Shown piece by piece: positions 57,601 to 64,000 of a stretch of DNA of 64,000 nucleotides. Numbering within the stretch: the first letter of the stretch is position 1; each line of letters starts with the position of its first letter. The DNA comes from Patiria pectinifera (taxonomy: Eukaryota > Echinodermata > Asteroidea > Valvatida > Asterinidae), in the NCBI GenBank assembly GCA_029964075.1, contig CM057140.1:4978643-5042642 (forward strand), given 5' to 3'. A program made the position numbers and the translations under genes. The notes beneath the pieces are model-generated. The model ran no database searches and was not told where the DNA came from. It saw only the letters and a program-made list of their open reading frames with translations.

Positions 57601-58913
57601 AGGATTTTGCCAGAGATTTTCTATGAGGGAAGTCATCAATTTCTCTTTATCTACAGGGACGCAAGGAGGGAAAACACGAAGGCAACAGCCAATCAGAGAC
57701 AGCCTACTTGAAGTCAAGGCCAAAGCTTACAACAACAAAGCAATGATTCTGATTGGTCAAAAGAAGACCTCTGAGGCTCTGCACATGCTTGTATTGGGCA
57801 CCCAGTGTAGTCCAGGTAAATATACTCAACAGGAGACTGCTTAAAGTGTCCTTGCCTATATTATTAATCGCTTGGATTGATTGCCTAAAGGCAAGTTCAT
57901 ACATGTACTTCACATGAGGCGAATTTCTTAGGGTAACAGCGAACGTAACAATGAAACATCAGTTATCATGAAATTCACTTCAATTTAGCTTTCTTGTGGA
58001 TTATGAACCATCCTTTAAGATAATTTGAGTCTGTTTTTTTTTTCTGTCCGAGTGTGATTCTCTACTGTTTTACAGTGTGCTTGTTCAATTGTTTTAATAT
58101 TGAACACTTTCGATCTGGTTGTGCCTGAGGAACCTTTACATGCCTTTGGCTTGACCACGCTGTAGCTGCATGCCTCGCAATTCAATTCTGCAGCGAATTT
58201 ATTCTGTATAAGTGAAGACAAATGTACATGAAGTGATGTCACTTCAGTCTTCGGGAAATAACGAATGTTCAAAATATATACATTACAAAATAACTCAAAT
58301 TAATCAGTAAGATTAAAGCAAGAGTAATTCGAATCACTTTCAGTTCATGAAATAATAAGGATTCATTCAAATATTTAAACAATAGTTATGTTTTCCCGCC
58401 GAAACTGTCACAGGGTCGGCCATATTGGATTTCAATGTTTCAAGTATAAAACTTAGTTAAAAATACGATTAAATAAGGAAATAAGGAAATACAAACAGAA
58501 ATGGGTAGTCGAGGAATTGTGAAAGGTCATTGATTTGAAGATTAAGAACGAAAATAAATAGATAGTAATAATTACCTGTATCAGTGAAGCCAAATGTACA
58601 GGAAGTGATGTTACTTCAGTCTTTGGGAAATAACAAATGAGCTAGTGCCCGATACCAGACATTGGGGGCGCTAGGTTCATTTGAATTTACATGTTAATTA
58701 GGTTGATCAAAAAAAATAGCGGGTGTCTTTTTATAATCGTCACAATTATCTGTATTATTATAATTTGACATAGATGACAGTGATGTCCTGTACAACTACA
58801 TCTTATTACTAAGCAAGATGGGACGTCCAGGAGAAGCAAGAAAGATGACGAAAAAACTGCTGGTATTAGAGACTAGTCTGAAGATGTCACCGTTGTTACA
58901 ATACCTTTCATGA
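33665..58913 (+). CDS. FANCG: Fanconi anaemia group G protein (FANCG), complete 14-exon gene
   Basis: TPR-repeat scaffold of the nuclear Fanconi core complex, which drives FANCD2-FANCI ubiquitination in DNA interstrand-crosslink repair. Coding exons: 33665-33841, 42331-42409, 43379-43570, 44650-44730, 46376-46515, 48623-48674, 48795-48944, 51368-51501, 53615-53761, 54057-54229, 55031-55103, 55320-56034, 57657-57815, 58774-58913. All phases join without a stop: 803 residues (human 622). Similarity to human FANCG runs in order: GLPPSLKALPVELAISFN (human GLPAAVPVLPLELTVTCN), HARDLAGFLLVACLFQTG, YCLYQTGNSKSAM, PYTAIQKFQEAL...LGLQDAEIEALHLLIKA, LAQRCLELGRFNDAAKKYHE, IFLEAALSFYKTNDIEQSL, and a last TPR, YNYILLLSKMGRPGEA. 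Exon 12 adds a Ser/Asp/Arg-rich, probably disordered insert and a basic RSKKRK patch. Intron 9 uses a GC donor. Least certain: exon 6 (52 bp, weak acceptor) and the exon 1 donor (AAG|GTTCAG). Confidence 0.88.
33918..33965. repeat. 48-bp near-perfect palindrome in FANCG intron 1
   Basis: TAGACCCGTGAACGTGACG and CGCCACGTTCACGGGTCTA fold around TTGTATACAA with one mismatched pair. Its half-sequence CGTGGCGTTGTATA is also the end of the element at 34020-35644, so this looks like two fused transposon ends. Confidence 0.8.
34020..35644. mobile_element. TIR element with arrays of CCCAACTATAGTTGGG
   Basis: Ends CGTGGCGTTGTATATGTTA and TAACATATACAACGCCACG, followed on the inside by GCCCCAACTAT / ATAGTTGGGGC. 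Both subterminal zones hold several copies of the palindrome CCCAACTATAGTTGGG or halves of it (34052-34165 and 35470-35620). Without the 1-kb insertion at 34241-35250 the element is only about 600 bp and non-coding. Superfamily undecided. Confidence 0.72.
34241..35250. mobile_element. 1-kb foldback Mutator-like element with 9-bp duplication
   Basis: Starts TAGTCCGAGTAACTTGGACC and ends as its complement (GGTCCAAGTTACTCGCACTA). The arms pair for roughly 450 bp each, through a central region with GCGCGCGATGCATCGATTAT / ATAATCGATGCATCGCGCGC. The flank TGTTGCATA is identical at 34232-34240 and 35251-35259. Long inverted arms plus a 9-bp duplication are the Mutator-like signature. No transposase. 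Confidence 0.85.
36178..36411. mobile_element. 234-bp Mutator-like MITE with perfect 9-bp duplication
   Basis: Ends TAGTCCGAGTAACTTGGACC and GGTCCAAGTTACTCGGACTA; the inverted repeat is about 48 bp and nearly perfect. GGGTATTAC flanks both sides (36169-36177, 36412-36420). Ends and part of the interior match the foldback element at 34241. It sits in the middle of a small palindrome (CTACCCCTAG / CTAGGGGTAG). Confidence 0.88.
36280..36659 (+). repeat. Direct duplication, left copy
   Basis: Matches 39567-39958 at roughly 90% or better by eye, from CACAATTCTGTCATTGACCC through GGAAGTTGTTCACCA. It includes the right half of the 36178 MITE and its flank, so the duplication came after that insertion. 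Confidence 0.85.
36700..38565 (+). pseudogene. Broken intronless gene of unnamed, probably transposon-associated family
   Basis: About 1.85 kb of continuous coding-like sequence without introns, interrupted in about three places. Order: NNCEGVLKELQKDLVNEKGQ with GIGRDADAKFGRF; TACDVLGPRGDQKNGCKAKW; RMNRFNNFFQGATGLFFHRN; a helical middle (YYVISGPFWNLLQSNVHYLD, FPEFAVPFDKVRK, LADFLPEGVYGSAPEDGLRE); a long Lys/Glu-rich coiled coil (38% charged or more by eye) with KQHGGPCVKPCDVDEAV; and a final Tudor/SH3-like module (EWVAVAYETEWFIGSVLEV, YRWPRVDDVDTVD). I recall similar multi-copy invertebrate proteins but cannot name them. It lies in FANCG intron 1, same strand, between two direct repeats. Confidence 0.5.
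38566..39566. other. AT-rich 3' flank of the intronless gene
   Basis: Strongly AT-rich to about 39350, then a stretch near 39370-39560 of more ordinary composition (TTCTTCTTCAGAGGC...GGAGGATTAGGGGCG). No exon recognised. AATAAA-like words occur (39266) but none can be assigned. Confidence 0.35.
39567..39958 (+). repeat. Direct duplication, right copy
   Basis: Second copy of 36280-36659 in the same orientation. It differs by a small tandem duplication (ACAACGTTGTACACAACG) near 39740. At its left it carries only the right half of the Mutator-like MITE, which supports duplication rather than independent insertion. Confidence 0.85.
40651..41475. mobile_element. TIR element with ~200-bp arms and internal tandem repeats
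   Basis: Left AGCGCCCTCTTGTTGTAG then GTCCAGCGGATATGTGAC is mirrored by GTCACATATCCGC-type sequence and AGAGGGCGCT at the right. Arms also share GCATAAAAGCGTGAAACTTG and CGCGACTTGTCG. The interior has about three copies of a unit with AGATGTGGAGCCATC and GGGGCGTGGCA. In FANCG intron 1; non-coding. Confidence 0.75.
41476..42330. other. End of FANCG intron 1
   Basis: No repeat border or exon recognised before the acceptor TTTTGTTTTTCAG at 42330. Confidence 0.45.
42731..43165. mobile_element. MITE in FANCG intron 2
   Basis: Near-palindromic: GGAACCTCATACTTCCACTA at the left against GGAAATATGAGGTTCC at the right, with inner TTTTGCTGCAGAGCCTATTT / AAATAGGCTCTAG. Same family as 22255-22600. Confidence 0.7.
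43922..44467. mobile_element. MITE in FANCG intron 3
   Basis: TTAAAGGTATAGTCCATCAT then TTG at the left against CAAATGATGGACTCCAGCTT then TA at the right. Contains a GC-rich patch (CCGCGCACGCGTGTGCG). Non-coding. Confidence 0.65.
44810..46075. repeat. GACTCGAGTC- and CGAGTACGAGTAC-type simple arrays in FANCG intron 4
   Basis: 44816-44945 is built of GACTCGGACTCG/GACTCGAGTC words; 45912-46070 of CGAGTACGAGTACTTTG words. Between them CCCTAACATG (45218) and CATGTTAGGG (45810) could be ends of another element, unproven. Confidence 0.6.
46735..48010. repeat. GATGGACTTGT minisatellite in FANCG intron 5
   Basis: TGTGATGGACTTGTGAT-type words repeat at 46915-47042 and resume at 47950-48003, interrupted by the element 47046-47935. 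An inverted run (CATCACAAGTCC) near 46907-46930 makes part of it palindromic. Confidence 0.75.
47046..47935. mobile_element. Element made of ~130-150-bp repeats, inserted in the minisatellite
   Basis: Bounded by ACCCCTCAGCCGAGAGG and TGACTCTGGCTGAGGGG. Inside are about six units, each with GGGGTTGCCCTTGGGAGTAG, AGTTAAAGGTAAATGG and a cluster of AGGTCA words (AGGTCAAAGGTCAAGGTCA). The minisatellite continues on both sides, confirming insertion. Confidence 0.7.
49579..51259. mobile_element. 1.68-kb Harbinger-type non-autonomous element in FANCG intron 7
   Basis: Terminal inverted repeats of about 32 bp, essentially perfect: GGCCAAACAAAAAAATGGTG then TGTTTACGGTAAC, mirrored at the right end. 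TTA flanks both ends (49576-49578, 51260-51262). A three-base TTA duplication is typical of PIF/Harbinger. No transposase or Myb-like gene found inside. Confidence 0.85.
51715..52218 (+). repeat. ~150-bp tandem repeat in FANCG intron 8
   Basis: TATACATTGACCAATCAGGT then CACGACTTTTGGTCAGGTGA recurs about four times, with ATGGATTCCTGCCTGTCA between. One unit is split by the element 52219-53482 and resumes as GGTCAGGTGACCAAAGG at 53487. A related fragment lies at about 62618-62700. Confidence 0.8.
52219..53482. mobile_element. TIR element inserted in the tandem repeat
   Basis: GCCCAATTTCACGGCGCTGC then TAAGCA at the left against TGCTAAGCAGCGCTGTGAAA then TTGGGC at the right, 26 bp with one mismatch. 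Most of its length is a second, nested element (52349-53330). Confidence 0.8.
52349..53330. mobile_element. Harbinger-like element nested in the preceding one
   Basis: GGGGTCGTTCACAATTATCA at the left against TGATAATTGTGAACGGCCCC at the right, with TTA on both sides (52346-52348, 53331-53333). An internal AATTGTGAACGGCCCCTTA-like end at about 52595 suggests two related copies merged. The opening of the sequence at 13112 in the LINE (TTAGGGGCCATTCAAAATT) resembles this family. Confidence 0.75.
56580..57605. mobile_element. AT-rich TIR element in FANCG intron 12
   Basis: TTCCTATTGAAAATACATTT at about 56605 pairs with AAATGTATTTTCAATAGGAA near 57573-57592. AAAATAG-type words recur inside both arms. 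Non-coding; borders approximate. Confidence 0.55.
58203..58640 (+). repeat. Direct repeat pair in FANCG intron 13
   Basis: AAGTGATGTCACTTCAGTCT then TCGGGAAATAACGAATG near 58230 and AAGTGATGTTACTTCAGTCT then TTGGGAAATAACAAATG near 58605 are about 70-bp copies. Repeat family unknown. Confidence 0.6.
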
Positions 58914-58932
58914 AACCAAAAAAGATCTAAAA

Positions 58933-58938
58933 AATAAA
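58933..58938 (+). terminator. Possible FANCG polyadenylation signal
   Basis: AATAAA 19 bp after the stop codon at 58911-58913. Very close to the stop, so the 3' UTR would be short; a later signal is possible. Confidence 0.35.
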
Positions 58939-59084
58939 AGGGCTTGTATTGGAGGTTAGTGACACAGTTTTGTTGGCAAGAATTATGCTTTGCTTTAAAG
59001 AAATGAATTTTGCTAGGTACTCCTAGATTTGCTTTAAACACTTTCTTTAGGTACTCCTCTGTGCATATAATAATAATGATAATA

Positions 59085-60150
59085 GTAATAAACCACTCTT
59101 GTAAAGCGCATTCCGTCAATAAGACCCTAGCCTTCGTCAAGTCTCTCGTCGTTTGGCTACGCAGTAATCAATCAGCGGCATATCCTCGGCCTCGCGCGCT
59201 ATGCAGTGTATGTAAAAATACAGTTCAAACAGTGACCTCATGCGGCCATTAGTTTATGCAAATCAGTTTGACCCATTCGAGAACCTTGGACCAGTTGTTG
59301 GTGAAAGCTTATGTTTTTCTTTATTTTGCGCTGGATATCTAGTGCACGACCTCGTATGCGAATACAGATATGTGTAGGTGGGCTAATATGTAGAGTGTCC
59401 AATCACACCTTGGTAAATCCTGACGTCATCAAATTATTTGCAGCTATTCGCCTTTGCTGACGTGACAGAAACCACATTTTTGTGTGTGCATTGGTGTCAT
59501 GTGCAGAGACACATGACATGTAAGCATTGTGTACAGTGCAGTGGTACGTTTCACCGCTATGCAAGCTTCCACCCAGCATTCGACTCGACCAATAAGAAAA
59601 CGACATTTAAGGTCAGCTTAGGCTATTAGCATAATGAGAACCACCTCCAAAACCTCACATGGACGACTGAACCAAGGCTCTCGATCGGTTCCAACTGATT
59701 TGCATAAAATAATGGCCGCATGAGGTCGCTGCTCGCACTGTATTTTTTACATGCACTGCATAGTGCGCGAGGATATGCCGCCGATAAACGACGAGAGACT
59801 TGACCAAGGCTAATAAGACCCCAATGCGCTGTACAGGCATAATAAAATACAGATGTACAATTAGAGTAAATCTTTAACTACAAATTATATATAAAAAACA
59901 CGGCATATGAAAGAAAAAAAACAACAACACCACAAATTGATATAAGATAATGGGCAGGAGAAATGTTCAAAGTCAGGAGAAATGTTCAAAGTCAAAGGAT
60001 AAGCAGGTGGGTTTTTAGTAGAGGAACAGATCCAGTGATTTTGCATTTCCGATATGTGTTTGAAGCCGGTTCCAGAGTTCGGGAGCGGTATGAGAATGAT
60101 TGCTGGCCGTATGTAACTGATCATCAAACTTTTAGAGACCATTTGCCAAA
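59085..60150. repeat. Dispersed repeat (SINE-like) split by a Mutator-like insertion
   Basis: TAAACCACTCTTGTAAAGCG then CATTCCGTC before the insertion and CAATGCGCTGTACAGG with an AATAAAATACAG tail after it form one unit. Downstream, AAGCAGGTGGGTTTTTAGTA and GTTCCAGAGTTCGGGAGCGG look like the rest of a common marine-invertebrate repeat. The family is inferred from memory of similar sequences and is not established. Confidence 0.4.
59128..59812. mobile_element. Mutator-like element with 9-bp duplication
   Basis: Ends TAGCCTTCGTCAAGTCTCTC and GAGAGACTTGACCAAGGCTA; arms pair for about 170 bp (GGCATATCCTCGGC, TGACCTCATGCGGCCATTA, ATGCAAATCAGTT). ATAAGACCC lies at both flanks (59119-59127, 59813-59821). 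Like the intron-1 Mutator-like elements it begins TAG and makes a 9-bp duplication. Non-coding. Confidence 0.83.
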
Positions 60151-60466
60151 TATTTGACCTCGGAGCAGTCTTTCATGCAAAGAAGAATTAAATATATGAA
60201 TGGCTTTAGTTATTAAGTTCATCCGCTCAATGGAATAATAACTGGGATAAAACTAGATTAATACTGTCCTCTAGTCCATATTTATACATTAACAAAATAT
60301 GTAAAATAACATATTTACAAGTGGTTGATTGCAAACAGAAAGCAACCAGGCGAGCATTTTCTGAAATTAATCCAAATTTGACCATTATCTGTCCATGCTG
60401 CAAATCTATTTACAATTTATTTCTCATAAAGAAATTTCTGATAATTTCTTAAAATCCACAAATAAT

Positions 60467-62131
60467 ATAGGTTTTCCCGGCGAATTTCCGAATTTTTCTA
60501 ATCATTTTCATTACCAGCCATTCAATTTCGCGTGAGTTTTGCACATGTGGTCCAATGGGGGTTTCTTTTTCATTTGGGGTTCATTCAATTTCATTTTTAG
60601 GCAGCCAAGATTTTGCTGTGAATGTTGTTTTTCGTTTTCGGGCAGCCTATTTCGTTTTGGTGCATTCAAGACTTAAATTGTAGCAGTCTAAAATTAAGTC
60701 TTTGCAACCTTTTGACGGTTGACGCATTCAAATTAGCGAACATCTGTGCGCTTATAACGTATAACCATGCTTTTCGTTTCTCATTCGTTTATGGGCAATC
60801 GCTTTCATCGTTTGATCATTTAAATTAGTAAGATTTTTTAATCGATATTTTTTTCCTATTTTTCTCCGAGGTTCATTCCCCCCCCCCCCAAAAAAAAAAT
60901 ATTGATGACTGTAAAATTTACAATGTTACAAATCAACTGATATAAGGAAAACAAGATGTATCGAAATAATGAATTGAAAGGGACTAAGATAATTTCTTTT
61001 TCACTGTTGATCTTTTCTACTTGTTTAAACGTATGATCAAGGGGCTTTTTGTACGTTGACGATTTCTTGACGTGCAAGACATCGGGACACGTAATATGTT
61101 TGGAAATGGTTGTACCGTTGGGAACACTTCTCTTGCGTTATTTTTTTAATGTTTTCTTGCGTATGTATGACCGAACACTTACCATATTCACAGGGCCCTT
61201 GCAAACTTTTCAATGCAAACCTTGAAAATACATCTTTGTGTCACATTTAACCGTATTTGCAAGTTTATTTTCCATTTTGAGGGGTGTTTTGGTGCCTTCT
61301 CCGTTTTTATGCTAATGCAAAGTTTCATATTCATTAGAAAACCTGTGATGGCATTTCGAGCATGATTAATGTTACACGGCTATTTCAGCGAAAAAAGTTG
61401 CTAGAATTTTGGATATTTTGCTGTCATAAATGTCTTTATGTGGTGATTATATGATGTGTCAGTACATGGTAGTAAGCCATCCCATAACCACCTTTCCCAT
61501 AAATGTTTTCAATTAGCAAATTTTGGATGAATAATTTGAAAGAAAAAACCCTAAACTGAACAGTGTCTTCCTGAAATTACATCACAGTAACAGCGTTAGT
61601 CCGGAAAAACATGGAAACTTTTAAATGCTTAAAGAAGTGCACATTTGCAATAACATTAACCCAAAAAGTGTTGTCAAATGTGTAGTTTTCTTACATTTCA
61701 CAGAGTTGCGCAAAAAAAATTCCTGAGAAAGATTCATTGCACATACCCTTTAAGAAAGAAAGTCAATCTACGGTTTGAAGTCATTACATATGATTTACGC
61801 TAAGAAATACATACGTATGAAGTCTTAAAAGATGTTTGACAAAATGTGAAACATGTTTACCCATTAATGAAAACGAATGCCCGATCAACCCCTTACTAAT
61901 GGTTTAGGCGAAATTGAATGAACAACGCGATACTTTTAATATGAATGCATCTTTTATAGGGACGAGTGAAGCTAAAAGGCGATAGAATGCTCCGATAGTA
62001 AAATTGAATGATTCTTTTTGATTGTCGAATGCCGATCTGCATGATCTTTCAATTTCAATCTAAATCGAATGAGCCAGGCGTTAAATTGAACGAAAACTTG
62101 GTGAAATTGGCCGGGAAAACCTATATTAATT
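60467..62131 (-). mobile_element. 1.66-kb non-autonomous TIR element, best-preserved copy
   Basis: AATATAGGTTTTCCCGGCGA at the left against TGGCCGGGAAAACCTATATT at the right. The interior is the reverse complement of copies at 22866 and 24402 (GGCAGCCAAGATTTTGCTGT, GGCCCTTGCAAACTTTTCAA, TTACCCATTAATGAAAACGA). No transposase. Copies on both sides of FANCG show recent family activity. Confidence 0.85.
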
Positions 62132-62315
62132 CAACATCTTGTTACGGTAGCTCTCATTGCAAATATTCACAGCTGATCTGTACTAAAACTATACCAAACT
62201 AATTCAAAGCTCATGTCCCCAGAAATTCAATTTGTTAAGTGACTCTGTAAATAAACCCAATATTGGATATATTTAATACTTTCCATTGGTCTTGTAATTT
62301 TGAACAAGTTGTAAT

Positions 62316-64000
62316 TTACTTAAACTCCTGATGTTCTGATATGATATCTTCGTAAGGCCTTTCCACATAGTCCTCGTCAACATCAAGGGAATGATCTGCC
62401 ACGCTGGTCATCACAAGACGTCTGCCTCTGCCTTCCCTCGCCAATGACTCGTGTCGACAGAACCAGCAGCAGGCTTTAGCTATGCATGTTGCCATACCAC
62501 CACAGCACCCAGAGCGCCATAGTGACTTCATCACCATCCAGAGAAGACTTACTGTATAAAAGAAAACCCCAAATGGATTTTAATATATAGCCCCGTCCCA
62601 GCTGTCAATCAAATAGTGCTCAACTGACCAATTAGATTATGACTCTTGGTCAGTTTCTTTGACAAATTGGGTCTCAAGCACCGTGCAAAATGTACAAATG
62701 AACTGTCTACACAACAATCAAGATGATTGATTTAGTAAATGCGTACCTATGACAAACACAATGATGCTAAAGTTCATCAGAACTAGGATAGCCGCAAGGA
62801 CTTCGGTTCTCCCTGTGCTACCTCCAGTTCGAGACAAGAGCAAGGAAGCTGCCAGGAGATTCAGGAAGATGGTTGCTAGGGAACACATCTGTAGACGGTT
62901 ATCGGTGGCATCTTTCATCGGTCTCACATATGCATGTAGGAGCAGGAACCCAACAGATATGGCGATGGTTGCGAACATGGTGAAGTGATCATCTGGACCG
63001 TACAGCAGCACAAACAGCGTTTGGATGATCTTGCGAGAAAGCTCAACAATTTCCCAGTACCAGAACTCTGCTTTGTAGTTTCCAGTGAGGAAACTTATCC
63101 AGCTGATCTCCACCTGACTTTGCTGTTTGGTATTTAGGAGGTTGGTGCCTGATTGATTGAGTGTGGAATCATCATTTCTTGGTGGCATAGTTGGATCATT
63201 GATGCTGCAGTAACTTGGATTATCTGCTGACGATTCAACCAAAAGCTGCTCCTGCGATTTCTGCCTCTTGTCTTGTCTGTTGCTTCTCCACAGAAGTACA
63301 AACAGCAAGGACGGAAAGCCAACAACATAACAGAGAGAAACTTCGGCAGCATGGTTGAAATGAACATGCTGCTCGTCTTGACAGTCGATAGAGTAATCGG
63401 ATCGAAGTCTCGTAGCATTGTATGTCTCGTTCTCATCTAGATAGAACAGGTCGCAGCCAGAAGGCAAGAGGGTGAAGATAACACTGGACAAGCTGGGATA
63501 GGACACAAAGAGAAGCATGACAACAAACAGGTAACATTTCTGCCTTGTAGTTGACAATACCTTGACAAGCTCTTCAATAGTGTATTTCTTGACCGCCAAG
63601 TAGCACTTTGAGACCCAATAGAAACACAATGCTGCCAACACAACGAACGCAACTAAGCTCATCCCAAACAAATACTCAATGTACACATTGCGGTAGGTGA
63701 AGTCTGGAAAGTAGCAGCGGGGACTGATGACCAGTTGGACAATATTCATCTCCAGTAGTCTCAAAAATGACCCAAACTTGGTCAGAATATTCGGCCAGGG
63801 AATCTCGTCAAGTGCAGAAAATATTTCGCCCATCACCTGGTAGAAACCCAGCAAGATTTTTCCCCGAGCAAAGATCACATCAATGGCTGATCGTCCCCTT
63901 CTCCGGTTTCTCCGCACATCCCAAGCGATGACGAGTATTACCACTGCCAACACGACCAACAACAGAACGACTTCAAGTAAGAACCACCACCACTTAGGGC
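62316..64000 (-). CDS. C-terminal part of a large multi-pass membrane protein
   Basis: Two exons: 62747-64000 (open to the window edge) and 62316-62551, joined in phase, stop TAA at 62316-62318; about 496 residues visible. At least eight hydrophobic helices: LLEVVLLLVVLAVVILVIAW at the edge, then IEYLFGMSLVAFVVLAALCF, a pair around YLFVVMLLFVSYPSLSSVIF, YVVGFPSLLFVLLW, and three to four in the last third (TIAISVGFLLLHAYV, SLATIFLNLLAASLLL, VLMNFSIIVFVIG). The juxtamembrane words ARGKILLGFYQVMGEIFSAL and LPSGCDLFYLDENE resemble the TRP/polycystin-like tail of lancelet and protist proteins that carry ephrin-receptor-like (GCC2/GCC3) or EGF ectodomains. The last exon encodes a cysteine-rich, then acidic cytosolic tail. 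The ectodomain is off the right edge, so the name is provisional. Confidence 0.72.

Overview
The window is draft eukaryotic nuclear DNA: multi-exon genes with GT-AG introns, short coding exons in AT-rich introns, a 500-base N gap, and very dense DNA-transposon debris. A FANCG orthologue with long introns, C-type-lectin and PAN domains, and repeats rich in TACATGTA suggest a marine invertebrate deuterostome such as an echinoderm, hemichordate or lancelet. That placement is inference; no species can be named from the sequence alone.

Host genes. At 2167-4350 (minus) lie the first four coding exons of an M1-family, aminopeptidase-N-like ectoenzyme; its catalytic exons are not in the window. At 20806-22101 (minus) is a single-coding-exon rhodopsin-class GPCR. 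From 33665 to 58913 (plus) runs a complete 14-exon gene that I assign to FANCG, the TPR-repeat subunit of the Fanconi anaemia core complex; the spliced model is in phase throughout and gives 803 residues. At 62316-64000 (minus) are the last two coding exons of a large multi-pass membrane protein whose start is off the right edge. Broken or doubtful host pieces are an F-box/LRR-like pseudogene (16.7-17.2 kb, minus), a C-type-lectin/PAN gene split by two transposons (17.55-19.59 kb, plus), and possible terminal exons at 3-336 and 15664-15883.

Repeats. Nearly every space between exons is filled by non-autonomous DNA transposons, many with a readable target-site duplication (TSD): three piggyBac-type MITEs (TTAA), hAT-type MITEs (8 bp), three Mutator-like insertions (9 bp), two Harbinger-type elements (TTA) and a CACTG-ended element. 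Several sit inside one another. At 7.2-11.6 kb there is a probable foldback element whose inverted arms are tandem arrays, one of a 195-bp unit with a higher-order period. At 11.9-14.0 kb there is a LINE relic with zinc-knuckle and endonuclease remains but no visible reverse transcriptase.

FANCG intron 1 (8.5 kb) is the most complex stretch: a palindrome-rich element carrying a 1-kb foldback Mutator-like insertion, a related small MITE, and a ~390-bp direct duplication bracketing a broken intronless gene of a family I cannot name. I saw no retroviral, LTR, Polinton or CRISPR sequence, and no tRNA or rRNA gene.
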